DNA from: Roseovarius amoyensis
GTDB lineage: Bacteria > Pseudomonadota > Alphaproteobacteria > Rhodobacterales > Rhodobacteraceae
Assembly (NCBI RefSeq): GCF_003260265.1
Contig: NZ_QITQ01000002.1
Location: forward strand, 248,001 to 312,000
Direction: 5' to 3'
DNA length: 64,000 bases
The position numbers and the translations under genes are program-made. The notes beneath the pieces were generated by a model. The model was not told where the DNA came from, did not search any database, and saw only the letters and a list, made by a program, of their open reading frames with translations. This document shows positions 43,868 to 52,276 of the stretch, piece by piece. Every line of letters begins with the position of its first letter. Position 1 is the first letter of the stretch.

Positions 43868-44980
43868 ATGCGCACAACCGCCGCCGTGGCCCTGGAGCCC
43901 GGCAAGCCGATGGAAATCATGGAGGTCAATCTCGACGGGCCCAGGGCAGGTGAGGTCCTGGTCGAGATCAAGGCGACCGGGCTTTGCCACACCGACGATT
44001 TCACCCTGTCGGGCGCCGACCCCGAGGGCGCCTTTCCGGCGATCCTGGGGCATGAGGGCGCGGGCGTGGTGCTGGAGGTCGGCCCCGGCGTGACCTCGGT
44101 CGAGCCGGGTGATCATGTCATTCCGCTCTACACGCCCGAATGCCGTGAATGCGAATACTGTCTGAACCCCAAGACCAACCTTTGCCAGGCAATCCGCACG
44201 ACCCAAGGCCAGGGCGTGATGCCCGATGGCACCAGCCGGTTCTCGATGCTCGATGGCACGCCGATCCTGCACTACATGGGCTGCTCGACCTTTTCCAATC
44301 ACACGGTCCTGCCCGAGATCGCGCTGGCCAAGGTGCGCAAGGACGCGCCCTTTGACAAGATTTGCTATATCGGCTGCGGCGTGACCACCGGCATCGGCGC
44401 GGTGATCAACACCGCCAAGGTAGAAATCGGATCGCGCGCGGTGGTCTTTGGCCTGGGCGGTATCGGGCTCAACGTTATCCAGGGCCTGCGGCTGGCGGGC
44501 GCAGATCAGATCGTCGGTGTCGATCTCAACGATGACAAGCAGGTGATGGCTGAGCGGTTCGGCATGACCGATTTCGTCAACCCGTCCAAGGTCACGGGCG
44601 ACCTGGTGGCGTATCTGGTGGACCTGACCGGCGGCGGCGCGGACTATACCTTTGACGCCACCGGCAACGTGGGTGTCATGCGCACGGCGCTGGAATGCGC
44701 ACACAAGGGCTGGGGTGAATCGATCATCATCGGCGTGGCGCCGGCGGGGGCCGAGATTTCGACCCGGCCGTTCCAGCTGGTCACCGGGCGGGTCTGGCGC
44801 GGCACCGCGTTTGGCGGTGCACGCGGGCGCACCGACGTGCCCAGGATCGTCGACTGGTACATGCAGGGCAAGATCGAGATCGACCCCATGATCACCCACA
44901 CGCTGAAGCTGGAAGAGATCAACAAGGGGTTCGAGATGATGCACGCGGGCGAATCGATCCGCAGCGTGGTGGTCTACTGA
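43868..44980 (+). CDS. adhC: S-(hydroxymethyl)glutathione dehydrogenase / class III alcohol dehydrogenase
   Basis: Oxidises the formaldehyde-glutathione adduct to S-formylglutathione with NAD+, and can reduce S-nitrosoglutathione. The 370-residue zinc enzyme has catalytic zinc ligands C40 and H62, structural zinc cysteines C92, C95, C98 and C106, and GLGGIGLNVIQGLRLAGA for NAD+. A GAGGAGAA site precedes the ATG at 43868. The gene is full length. Its last 135 bases (44846-44980) are repeated with four silent changes at 45518-45652, behind an inserted low-GC segment. The usual neighbour, S-formylglutathione hydrolase, is not adjacent. Confidence 0.95.
   Translation: MRTTAAVALEPGKPMEIMEVNLDGPRAGEVLVEIKATGLCHTDDFTLSGADPEGAFPAILGHEGAGVVLEVGPGVTSVEPGDHVIPLYTPECRECEYCLNPKTNLCQAIRTTQGQGVMPDGTSRFSMLDGTPILHYMGCSTFSNHTVLPEIALAKVRKDAPFDKICYIGCGVTTGIGAVINTAKVEIGSRAVVFGLGGIGLNVIQGLRLAGADQIVGVDLNDDKQVMAERFGMTDFVNPSKVTGDLVAYLVDLTGGGADYTFDATGNVGVMRTALECAHKGWGESIIIGVAPAGAEISTRPFQLVTGRVWRGTAFGGARGRTDVPRIVDWYMQGKIEIDPMITHTLKLEEINKGFEMMHAGESIRSVVVY
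44846..44980 (+). repeat. 135-bp direct repeat, copy 1: 3' end of adhC
   Basis: Identical to 45518-45652 except at four positions, all third bases of codons and all silent (CCC/CCG, CTG/CTA, GGC/GGT, GTG/GTC). The offset is 672 bp. Identity begins exactly at ATCGTCGAC and stops right after TGA plus one G. This copy completes the functional adhC gene. Confidence 0.95.
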
Positions 44981-45017
44981 GAAGTCTGGCAGCCCGGGTT
45001 TCTCGACAACAAGGGAG

Positions 45018-45479
45018 ATGACTTTGAAGTTATTTTGCTTCGCATGTCGCGATACCAAGAATATCCCTCTTGGTATCAGCGCGAGGACTTGGGCCGTCGC
45101 CACTGTATCTGACGCAGCAATGCGTGCTCGAACCACGAAAGCAGAGAAATATCTTTGCCCTAGTGATGTCGGGTTGCTCTACTGCAATCCCGCGCACGCG
45201 TTCACTACTCCGTTTATTGTCAAGAGCAAGGCTGATCCTCACGCCACGGTTACGGATATTTGGCCCGAGCCTTGGGTGCTACCATTCAAGATTGAACCGC
45301 TTTCCGATGGGATGAAACAAGTTTCAAAGGAAATGGCTCGGCAGAAGTGGGCGCTATTGAATCGTATCCCTTGGAAAGGCAGTATTTCCGCTACGTTGAA
45401 TTTCACGGGTACGACTACGTTCGTACCAATTGAGATTCAAGAATCCGAATGGGAAGAAATAGTTTCAGACCTAACATAG
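45018..45479 (+). CDS. Unknown protein in the low-GC insertion in adhC
   Basis: A 153-residue soluble protein with codon use unlike its neighbours (many A/T third bases). Recognisable features are LKLFCFACRDTKNIPLGI, RARTTKAEKYLCPSDVGLLYCNPAHAFTTPFIV, IWPEPWVLPFKIEPLSD and a C-terminal TTTFVPIEIQESEWEEIV. The order of a basic helix, a 'GDxxLxYC-like' strand, a conserved Trp-Pro-Glu-x-Trp and PFKI recalls PUA-like/EVE domains that read modified bases, but I would not assign this firmly. AAGGGAG ends directly before ATG 45018, so the TTG at 45024 (six bases spacing) may be the true start. Confidence 0.7.
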   Translation: MTLKLFCFACRDTKNIPLGISARTWAVATVSDAAMRARTTKAEKYLCPSDVGLLYCNPAHAFTTPFIVKSKADPHATVTDIWPEPWVLPFKIEPLSDGMKQVSKEMARQKWALLNRIPWKGSISATLNFTGTTTFVPIEIQESEWEEIVSDLT

Positions 45480-45517
45480 GCATCGCCAATAGACGCGGTG
45501 ACACGGGCAAGTTTAGA

Positions 45518-45652
45518 ATCGTCGACTGGTACATGCAGGGCAAGATCGAGATCGACCCGATGATCACCCACACGCTAAAGCTGGAAGAGATCAACAAGGG
45601 GTTCGAGATGATGCACGCGGGTGAATCGATCCGCAGCGTGGTCGTCTACTGA
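45518..45652 (+). pseudogene. Displaced 3' end of adhC (direct repeat, copy 2)
   Basis: 45 codons, counting the stop, identical in protein sequence to the adhC C terminus (IVDWYMQGKIEIDPMITHT to SIRSVVVY) and ending with TGA. An ATG at 45449 would give a 67-residue reading frame with 23 unrelated leading residues, but there is no reason to think it is expressed. The silent-only differences from copy 1 show that both sequences were under selection as functional adhC ends before they came together. Confidence 0.85.
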
Positions 45653-45686
45653 TCTATGCGATGGCGGTGCGCCCTGCGCCGCCGCG

Positions 45687-46028
45687 CTATTGGCGGTTGC
45701 CGTGGTAGTTGTTCCGCAAAACGCTGTCGATGTCATAGCCGGGCCGGTAAAGGCCGCGCATCTGGCGCTCATATTCCGTTTCGCCCCGGCGGCGGTGGCG
45801 ATAGGTGCCGTCGTCGCGGCGATCCTGCTGCCACTGTTGCTGTCCATACCATTGGCGCTGAACGCGGTTCCTGCGGTCGAGGTTGCGCATGATGCTTCCC
45901 GCCTGCGGCACGCGATCCAGCATGTCGGCCAGCGACTGCGCCTGCACCGGCGCCGTGGTGGCAGTTGCAAGTCCGATCGCGGCGGCGAGCAGGGCAAGGA
46001 CGCGGTTTCGCGGGTGTGGAATTTTCAT
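45687..46028 (-). CDS. Small exported basic protein of unknown function
   Basis: A 113-residue protein with an N-terminal signal peptide (MKIPHPRNRVLALLAAAIGLATATTAPVQA, cut near residue 30). A highly basic and Gln/Arg/Tyr-rich mature part follows (RRNRVQRQWYGQQQWQQDRRDDG, YRHRRRGETEYERQMRGLY). The mature protein probably works in the periplasm or outside, possibly binding polyanions; no family is recognised. GGGGGA precedes ATG 46028. It faces the displaced adhC end and diverges from the YghU gene. Confidence 0.75.
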   Translation of the reverse strand: MKIPHPRNRVLALLAAAIGLATATTAPVQAQSLADMLDRVPQAGSIMRNLDRRNRVQRQWYGQQQWQQDRRDDGTYRHRRRGETEYERQMRGLYRPGYDIDSVLRNNYHGNRQ

Positions 46029-46214
46029 TGTCGATCCCCCATCAGGGTAGGGATACGGGGGCGCATCCCTGCCTTTCAATATGGGGGCGCAGGCCGCCCC
46101 CGGCGGCGGGCGCGTATTCGACGGCATTCGCGCACCGGCACATGTGCGCGCGTGCAGCTTGCATCCGCTTCCGGTAGGGTTAGCTCTGAACCCGGATTAC
46201 ACGGAGGACTTCAC

Positions 46215-47087
46215 GTGAGCGACGACACCTATATCCCGCCCAGGGTCTGGACCTGGGACCAGGAAAACGGGGGCGCCTTTGCCTCGACCAACCGTCCCAT
46301 CGCCGGGCCGACCCATGACAAGGTGCTGCCGGTGGGCAAGCATCCCTTTCAGCTTTATTCGCTGGCCACGCCCAACGGCGTCAAGGTCACGGTGATGTTC
46401 GAGGAACTGCTCGAGGCCGGCCATGACGCCGAATACGACGCCTGGCTGATCCGCATCGGCGATGGCGACCAGTTCGGTTCGGGCTTTACCGAGATCAACC
46501 CCAACTCGAAGATCCCAGCGATGCTCGACCGCAGCGGTGACAAGCCGGTGCGCGTGTTCGAGTCGGGTTCGATCCTCATGCACCTGGCCGAAAAGTTCGG
46601 CGCCTTTCTGCCTGCCTCGGGGCCGGACCGCACCGAGGTGATCAACTGGCTGATGTGGCAGATGGGCAGCGCGCCGTTCCTGGGCGGTGGGTTCGGCCAT
46701 TTCTATGTCTACGCGCCGGAAAAATACGAATACCCCATCAATCGCTACGCGATGGAAACCAAGCGTCAGTACGACGTTCTGAACCGTGAATTGGCCAACA
46801 GGCCCTATATCGCCGGGGATGACTATTCCATCGCCGATATGGCGATCTGGCCCTGGTACGGAAATGTCGCGCTGGGCCGGGCCTATGATGATGCGGCGAG
46901 TTTTCTCAGCCTGCACGAATACGAACACGTGATGGACTGGGCCCGCCGGATCGACGCGCGCCCGGCGGTGCAGCGCGGCAGGATGGTCAACAGGACGTCT
47001 GGCGAGCCCCATGAACAGCTGTGGGAGCGTCATTCCGCATCCGATTTCGACACCCGGACCCAGGACAAGATCAGCCAGGACGGCTAA
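46215..47087 (+). CDS. yghU: YghU-type glutathione S-transferase (disulfide-bond oxidoreductase)
   Basis: A 290-residue Nu-class GST with glutathione-dependent disulfide reductase activity in characterised members. The N-terminal thioredoxin-like domain follows the extended leader typical of YghU (YIPPRVWTWDQENGGAFASTNRPIAGPTHD), with the SPNGVKV-like ATPNGVKVTVMFEELL and NPNSKIPAMLDRS (cis-Pro region). The all-helical C-terminal domain carries PYIAGDDYSIADMAIWPW. GGAGG precedes the GTG at 46215. A GST beside a glutathione-dependent formaldehyde dehydrogenase fits a glutathione detoxification theme. Confidence 0.92.
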   Translation: MSDDTYIPPRVWTWDQENGGAFASTNRPIAGPTHDKVLPVGKHPFQLYSLATPNGVKVTVMFEELLEAGHDAEYDAWLIRIGDGDQFGSGFTEINPNSKIPAMLDRSGDKPVRVFESGSILMHLAEKFGAFLPASGPDRTEVINWLMWQMGSAPFLGGGFGHFYVYAPEKYEYPINRYAMETKRQYDVLNRELANRPYIAGDDYSIADMAIWPWYGNVALGRAYDDAASFLSLHEYEHVMDWARRIDARPAVQRGRMVNRTSGEPHEQLWERHSASDFDTRTQDKISQDG

Positions 47088-47184
47088 GCCCCGCACGCCG
47101 GGGGTATAACGGAGGGGCGGCGCCAATTAGTGGTTTCGCCCCCCGCATCCTTGGGGCATCTTGCGTTCTGAAAGGAGACTGCCA

Positions 47185-47895
47185 ATGCCCGAACGAAACC
47201 AGCGTCTTGCCGTGTTCATCGACGCCGACAACGTTCCCTCGAAATTCGCCGAGGCGATCTTGCGAGAGGTCACCAGCTATGGCGAACCGGGGCTGAGGCG
47301 CGTCTATGGCGACTGGTCCAACCAGCAGCTTTCTGGCTGGACCAGGACGGCGCAGAAGCTGGGGCTGGTGCAGCACCAGCAGACCGCCAATACAAAAGGC
47401 AAGAACGCCAGCGATATCGGGCTGGTGATCGACGCCATGGATATCCTGCATATGGGCCATTTCGACGGCTTCGTTCTGGTCAGCTCGGACAGTGATTTTA
47501 CCCGCCTTGCCAGCCGCATCCGCGAACAGGGCCTGACGGTGATTGGCATCGGCGAGGCCAAGGCGCCCGATGCGCTGAAGAACGCCTGCAATCGCTTCGT
47601 GGCGATCGAAAACCTGATCGAGGACACCGCCCCCGCAAAGACCGGGGCGGCGGTGCTCGATACCGGGCGCATCGCCGAGGCGCGTCGCCTGATCACCGAC
47701 GCGATGGAAAAGATCGACCAGGACGACGAATGGTTCCCGTTGGGCCGGATCGGCCAGCAGATCCAGGCCGACAAGCCCGATTTCGACACCCGCAGCTATG
47801 GCAAGAAAAAGCTGAGTGACCTGGTGAAGGAACTCAAGGTGTTCGAGACCAAGACCGGCCCCGGCAACCAGCTTCTGGTGCGGCGGGTCGACTGA
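47185..47895 (+). CDS. NYN-domain (PIN-like ribonuclease) protein with C-terminal OST-HTH/LOTUS-like domain
   Basis: A 236-residue protein. Residues 1-140 are a NYN nuclease fold with acidic metal ligands D13 and D15 (VFIDADNVP), D77 in GKNASDIGLVIDAMD, and D102/D104 in VSSDSDFTRLA. Residues about 160-234 (ARRLITDAMEKIDQDDEWFPLGRIGQQI through KKLSDLVKELKVF) resemble the OST-HTH/LOTUS RNA-binding winged helix. Such fusions are predicted single-strand RNA nucleases or RNA-tethering proteins. AAAGGAG precedes the ATG at 47185. It lies between yghU and murJ on the same strand. Confidence 0.9.
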   Translation: MPERNQRLAVFIDADNVPSKFAEAILREVTSYGEPGLRRVYGDWSNQQLSGWTRTAQKLGLVQHQQTANTKGKNASDIGLVIDAMDILHMGHFDGFVLVSSDSDFTRLASRIREQGLTVIGIGEAKAPDALKNACNRFVAIENLIEDTAPAKTGAAVLDTGRIAEARRLITDAMEKIDQDDEWFPLGRIGQQIQADKPDFDTRSYGKKKLSDLVKELKVFETKTGPGNQLLVRRVD

Positions 47896-47906
47896 GCCGC
47901 CGGCGG

Positions 47907-47924
47907 CGCGGGGCTTTCCCCGCG
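47907..47924. terminator. Short GC hairpin between the NYN gene and murJ
   Basis: CGCGGGG and CCCCGCG form a 7-bp stem with loop CTTT, 12 bases past the NYN stop. There is no T-run, so termination would be partial. The murJ start is 59 bases farther. Confidence 0.4.
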
Positions 47925-47982
47925 TCGCGTGATGCTCTATCCGGTTTTCGTGACCTGATCCGAGGCGAAAGGCACCAACCCC

Positions 47983-49527
47983 ATGCAACCCATCCGCCTG
48001 ATGTCCGGTGTGCTGACCGTGGGTGGCTGGACGATGCTGAGCCGCCTGCTGGGCTTTGTCCGCGACGTGCTGATCGCGGGTCTGCTGGGGCCGGGCGTCT
48101 TGATGGATGCCTATGTCGCCGCGTTCCGCCTGCCCAACATGTTCCGCCGCTTCTTTGCCGAGGGCGCGTTCAACGCCGCCTTCGTGCCGATGTTTTCCAA
48201 GCGGCTCGAGGCGGGCGAGGGGGCCGAGGGCTTTGCCAGCCTGGCACTGTCGGGCCTGGCGCTGGTGCTGCTGGCGCTGAGCGGACTGGCGATGGTGTTC
48301 ATGCCGGCGCTGGTCTATGCCACGGCCGAAGGGTTCTGGGGCGACGAACGCTTTGACATCACGGTGGAATTCGGGCGCATCGTCTTTCCCTACATTTTCT
48401 TCATCTCGCTGGCGGCGCTGTTTTCGGGGGTGTTGAACGCGACCGGACGGTTTGCCGCCGCCGCCGCCGCGCCGGTGCTGCTGAACGTGATGCTGGTCAC
48501 GGCGATGGTGGCCGCCTGGGCGCTGGGGGGCGCCGTGGCGCAGGCGCTGATCTGGACGATCCCCTTCGCCGGCGCGGCGCAACTGGCGCTGGTGTGGGTG
48601 GCGGCGGGGCGTGCGGGGCTGCGCATCCGCCCGGTGCGCCCGCGCTGGACGCCAGAGATGGCGCGCCTGGTGCGCATCGCCATTCCCGCCGCGCTGGCCG
48701 GGGGGGTGGTGCAGATCAACCTGCTGGTCGGGCAGCTGGTGGCGTCGAACTATGACAAGGCGGTGAGCTGGCTTTATTCCGCTGACCGGCTGTACCAGTT
48801 GCCGCTGGGGGTGGTGGGCATCGCCGTGGGCATCGTTCTGCTGCCCGATTTGTCACGCCGGCTGAAGGCTGGGGACGACACCGGCGCGCGCGAAGCCTTA
48901 TCGCGGGCGGGCGAAATTTCTCTCGCGCTGACGGTGCCTGCCGCGGTGGCGCTGGTGACGATACCGTTGCCGCTGGTCTCGGTTCTCTACGAGCGCGGCG
49001 CGTTCGCGTCCGACGATACCGCCGCCACGGCGCTGGCAGTGGCGATCTACGGGCTGGGGCTGCCGGCCTTCGTGCTGCAAAAGCTGTTGCAGCCGCTGTA
49101 TTTCGCGCGCGAGGACACGAAAAGCCCGTTCCGCTTTGCTGTGGTGGCGATGGTGGTCAACGCGGCGGTGGCTGTGGGGCTGGCCTATGCCGTGGGCTGG
49201 ATTGCCGCCGCCATCGCCACGACCGCCGCCGGCTGGATCATGGTCTGGCAACTGGTGCGCGGCGCCCGCCCCTTTGGCGAGGTCGCCCGGTTCGATGACC
49301 GCTTTCGCCGCCGGGCCTGGCGCATCTGCGCCGCCTCGCTGGTGATGGGGGCGGTGCTGTGGGGCGCCTCGGCGCTGCTGACCCCGCTTTTCGGCTACGG
49401 CGGTTGGCGGTGGCTGGCGTTGCTGGCGCTGATCGGCTCGGGGGTGGTCAGCTATGCCCTGGTCGGACAGGCAATCGGGGCGTTCCGTCTGTCAGAGTTC
49501 CGCAATGCGCTCAGGCGGCGCAGGTAG
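47983..49527 (+). CDS. murJ: Lipid II flippase MurJ (MviN)
   Basis: Moves lipid II across the inner membrane for peptidoglycan synthesis. The 514-residue, 13-14-helix MOP-fold protein has the conserved opening TMLSRLLGFVRDVLIAGLLG, the FRLPNMFRRFFAEGAFNAAFVP block with the arginines of the central cavity, and the SWLYSADRLYQLPLGVVGIAVG segment. Length matches. A short region with a GC hairpin separates it from the NYN gene. It faces the rhomboid-like gene. Confidence 0.95.
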   Translation: MQPIRLMSGVLTVGGWTMLSRLLGFVRDVLIAGLLGPGVLMDAYVAAFRLPNMFRRFFAEGAFNAAFVPMFSKRLEAGEGAEGFASLALSGLALVLLALSGLAMVFMPALVYATAEGFWGDERFDITVEFGRIVFPYIFFISLAALFSGVLNATGRFAAAAAAPVLLNVMLVTAMVAAWALGGAVAQALIWTIPFAGAAQLALVWVAAGRAGLRIRPVRPRWTPEMARLVRIAIPAALAGGVVQINLLVGQLVASNYDKAVSWLYSADRLYQLPLGVVGIAVGIVLLPDLSRRLKAGDDTGAREALSRAGEISLALTVPAAVALVTIPLPLVSVLYERGAFASDDTAATALAVAIYGLGLPAFVLQKLLQPLYFAREDTKSPFRFAVVAMVVNAAVAVGLAYAVGWIAAAIATTAAGWIMVWQLVRGARPFGEVARFDDRFRRRAWRICAASLVMGAVLWGASALLTPLFGYGGWRWLALLALIGSGVVSYALVGQAIGAFRLSEFRNALRRRR

Positions 49528-49599
49528 GGCGAAGGGCAATCAATCCCGCCCCGAGCGTATGCACTCCGATCAGGAACCTGTTTCGATCCGGGCTGCCGC

Positions 49600-50301
49600 C
49601 TAACGATGCCGGATCTTTGCCCGCAGCCGCGCCCAGCCGCCGGGCACCAATAGGAACGAGACGAGGAACCCGCAGACGAACCCGGCCAGATCGGCCACCC
49701 ACATCAGCCCGCTGCCGAAGAACAGGCCAAAGACAAGTTGCAGCGCTAAAAGCAGCCCGATCAGCGAAAACGCCCGGTATTGCGGCGCGCCGACCTCGCC
49801 CAGCCGCAGCCACAAAAGGCAGGTGAACCCGCCGATCAGCCCGTAGACCCCCGGAAACGCGCCCACCAGGCCGGGGCCGTCCGGCACGACCAGCGCGAAT
49901 GTCAGCGCCCCCAGAATGGCTGAGGCGAAGAACAGCACCAGCACCGACCATTGCGGCATTCGCTCGCCCACGAACTTGCCCAGCGCCAGCGTCAGCACGG
50001 CGGCAAAGATCATCTGGGTGAAACTGGCATGCACGAACGGGTAGGTGACAAAGCGGATCAGGTAGTCAGCCCGCAACACGCCGTTTTCCAGCATCCAGCC
50101 GATAGCGCGGTTGGAAAAGCCGTAATCCTGAATCGCCGCCGCGCGCCAGCCCACCGCCTCGGGGCCGCCGATCAGGCCGCGCGCGCCCAGTGTGAACGCG
50201 CCCTCGACGATGGCCATGATCGCCACCAGCAGCACCACCGTCAGCGGCAGCGGATTGACGGGACCCTGGGCCTCGGGGCCGGGATTGGCGGGGCGGTTCA
50301 T
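49600..50301 (-). CDS. Rhomboid-like membrane protein lacking catalytic Ser and His
   Basis: A 233-residue inner-membrane protein with about six to seven hydrophobic segments in rhomboid order, including [25 protein letters not shown] (the HxxxxH-type helix 2 region). Where an active rhomboid has GxSG, this protein reads A148-F-P150-G151. Where the catalytic His of the last core helix belongs (AHxxG), it reads V-A-D204-L-A-G. Both catalytic residues are therefore absent, making it an iRhom-type inactive member. The ATG at 50301 follows GGAG; the frame opens to 50334. It is divergent from trpS across 74 bp and converges on murJ. Role unknown. Confidence 0.82.
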   Translation of the reverse strand: MNRPANPGPEAQGPVNPLPLTVVLLVAIMAIVEGAFTLGARGLIGGPEAVGWRAAAIQDYGFSNRAIGWMLENGVLRADYLIRFVTYPFVHASFTQMIFAAVLTLALGKFVGERMPQWSVLVLFFASAILGALTFALVVPDGPGLVGAFPGVYGLIGGFTCLLWLRLGEVGAPQYRAFSLIGLLLALQLVFGLFFGSGLMWVADLAGFVCGFLVSFLLVPGGWARLRAKIRHR

Positions 50302-50375
50302 GTGGGCTCTCCTTGACGCCATGCGCGGCCACAAGTAAGCGAGGCCGGCGACAAATTCCAGACGGAGTTCCCCAA

Positions 50376-51395
50376 ATGGCCGAGGCGGCTCATTCCCCGC
50401 GTGTCTTTTCCGGCATCCAGCCGTCGGGAAACCTGCACCTGGGCAACTATCTTGGTGCGCTCAAACGCTTTGCCGAAACGCAGGAAACCGGCGTTCAGTC
50501 GATCTATTGCGTGGTCGACCTGCACGCCGTCACCGTCTGGCAAGACCCCGACGCGCTGCGCCACGCCACGCGCGAGCTGACGGCCGGGTTCATCGCCTCG
50601 GGGCTGGACCCGGAACGTTCGATCCTCTTCAACCAGTCGCAGGTGCCTGAGCACACGCAGATGGCCTGGGTCTTCAACTGCGTCGCGCGGATGGGCTGGA
50701 TGAAGCGGATGACCCAGTTCAAGGACAAGGCCGGCAAGCACGCCGAACAGGCCAGTCTGGGGCTGTTCGCCTATCCGGCGCTGATGGCCGCCGACATCCT
50801 AGTTTATCACGCCACCCATGTGCCGGTGGGCGAGGACCAGAAACAACACCTGGAACTGACCCAGGAGATTGCGCGCAAGTTCAACCATGATTTCGGGGTC
50901 GAGTTCTTTCCCATCACCGAACCGGTGATCGAGGGTGCAGCGACGCGGGTGATGTCGCTGCGCGATGGGGGCAAGAAGATGTCGAAATCCGACCCCTCTG
51001 ACATGAGCCGGATCAACCTGACTGATGATGCCGACACGATTGCGAAAAAGATCCGCAAGGCCAAGACCGACCCCGAGCCGCTGCCCGAAACACTCAAGGA
51101 ATTGGACACACGGCCTGAGGCGCGAAACCTGGTCAATATCTACGCCGCGCTGGCGGGGCAGAGCGCCGAGGCGGTTCTGGCCGAGATGGGCGGGCGCCCG
51201 TTTTCCGAGTTCAAGCCGTTGCTGGCCGATCTGGCGGTTGCCCAGCTTGCCCCGATCTCGACCGAGATGGGGCGGCTGATGCAGGACGTGGCCGAAATCG
51301 ACCGTATCCTGGCGCGGGGGGCTGAACGTGCCCGTGAAATCGCCGCGCCGATCCTGCGTGACACCTATCGCATCATGGGCATGGTCGGGGCCTGA
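50376..51395 (+). CDS. trpS: Tryptophanyl-tRNA synthetase
   Basis: Charges tRNA(Trp). The 339-residue class I synthetase has [18 protein letters not shown] (HIGH-like motif), the [19 protein letters not shown] block, and GGKKMSKSD (KMSKS). The ATG at 50376 follows GACGGAG and matches the family N terminus. The VOC-protein gene follows on the same strand after 100 bp. Confidence 0.96.
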   Translation: MAEAAHSPRVFSGIQPSGNLHLGNYLGALKRFAETQETGVQSIYCVVDLHAVTVWQDPDALRHATRELTAGFIASGLDPERSILFNQSQVPEHTQMAWVFNCVARMGWMKRMTQFKDKAGKHAEQASLGLFAYPALMAADILVYHATHVPVGEDQKQHLELTQEIARKFNHDFGVEFFPITEPVIEGAATRVMSLRDGGKKMSKSDPSDMSRINLTDDADTIAKKIRKAKTDPEPLPETLKELDTRPEARNLVNIYAALAGQSAEAVLAEMGGRPFSEFKPLLADLAVAQLAPISTEMGRLMQDVAEIDRILARGAERAREIAAPILRDTYRIMGMVGA

Positions 51396-51495
51396 TTGCG
51401 CGCCCGCGCAGGGCGGCTGTCCGCCTGCGCACGCCCCTGCGCCTTGTCCCAACGGCGGCCCATGCCGATATTTCCCCCAGAAAGGGAGATACGGC

Positions 51496-52056
51496 ATGCA
51501 AAGGCTACAGGTGCAGGGCGTGCACCATATCACGCTCATCGGTGCCGACCGGCAAACTTCCATCGACTTCTGGCAGGGGGTGCTTGGCATGCCCTTTGTC
51601 TTTGAGCAGCCCAACCTGGACAACCCGGGCGAGGGGCATCTCTATTTCGATCCGGGTGATGGGCGGCTGATCACGGTCTTTACCGACGAGGGGCGCAAGC
51701 CGGCGCATGGCAGAACGCCTGCACCCCCGGGTGCCGTGCATCACCTAGCGTTCAACGTCAGCCGCGCCACGTTCGCCCAGGCCGAGGAACGGCTGAAGGC
51801 GCGCGGCATCGCCCATTCGGGCCCCAAGGACCGTGGTTTCATGGATTCGCTCTATTTCCGCGAACCGCTGGGCATGCTGATCGAACTTGCCTGCTATCGG
51901 TTCGAGCCGCCCACAGGCGTGACCCATGCCGAGGTACTGGCCGAGGCGCACCGCGACGGCGTGGCGCGGGGCGATGCCGCCATTGCCGAGGTGCACCTGG
52001 CCAACGCCATCGAGACGCTGACGCATCGTGACCGGCCGGGGCAGGACGGCGCGTGA
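51496..52056 (+). CDS. VOC-family (glyoxalase-like) ring-cleavage dioxygenase-type protein
   Basis: A 186-residue protein with two beta-alpha-beta-beta-beta modules: VHHITLIGADRQTSIDFWQGVLGMPFVFEQ, then VHHLAFNVSRATFAQAEERLKARGI and SLYFREPLGMLIELACY. Candidate metal ligands are the paired histidines in VHHIT and VHHLA and the Glu of LIELA. The pattern resembles hydroquinone or catechol ring-cleavage-type VOC proteins, but substrate is unknown. AAAGGGAG precedes ATG 51496. Confidence 0.85.
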   Translation: MQRLQVQGVHHITLIGADRQTSIDFWQGVLGMPFVFEQPNLDNPGEGHLYFDPGDGRLITVFTDEGRKPAHGRTPAPPGAVHHLAFNVSRATFAQAEERLKARGIAHSGPKDRGFMDSLYFREPLGMLIELACYRFEPPTGVTHAEVLAEAHRDGVARGDAAIAEVHLANAIETLTHRDRPGQDGA

Positions 52057-52276
52057 GGGACGTGAGCCGTGGCAGTGGCGGGCCGCGGGGCGGCGTTCTG
52101 CCTGTCGGGGTGAGCAGTTAATGCCAGCCACGCCCTTGCTGGGATTGACCGACGCGCTGATGGCGGTCAAAGCGCCGGCCCGTGGGGGCGGCCCGGCGCT
52201 GGCACGGCGGCCTGCGGCCTTGATTCCGTGCCGCCGTTTCGGTCGTCTCAATATCGCAGCGCGACCAGTCCCCGTG

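Larger units (their letters stand above)
44846..45517 (+). mobile_element. Putative 672-bp cassette integrated at the adhC 3' end
   Basis: One repeat unit of 672 bp comprises a 135-bp adhC-like end plus about 537 bp of unrelated, lower-GC DNA carrying one ORF. A hand count over 45061-45480 gives 208 G/C of 420 (about 50%), against 46 of 60 in one sampled adhC line. The pattern is what integration into a gene end with replacement of that end leaves behind. No integrase, transposase, short inverted repeats or att core is visible, so duplication by homologous recombination with foreign DNA is an alternative. Confidence 0.45.

Noticed and set aside
45449..45652. A 67-residue protein ending like adhC
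   Set aside because: Only the displaced 3' end of adhC with unrelated leading codons; treated as a pseudogene fragment and not as a gene.
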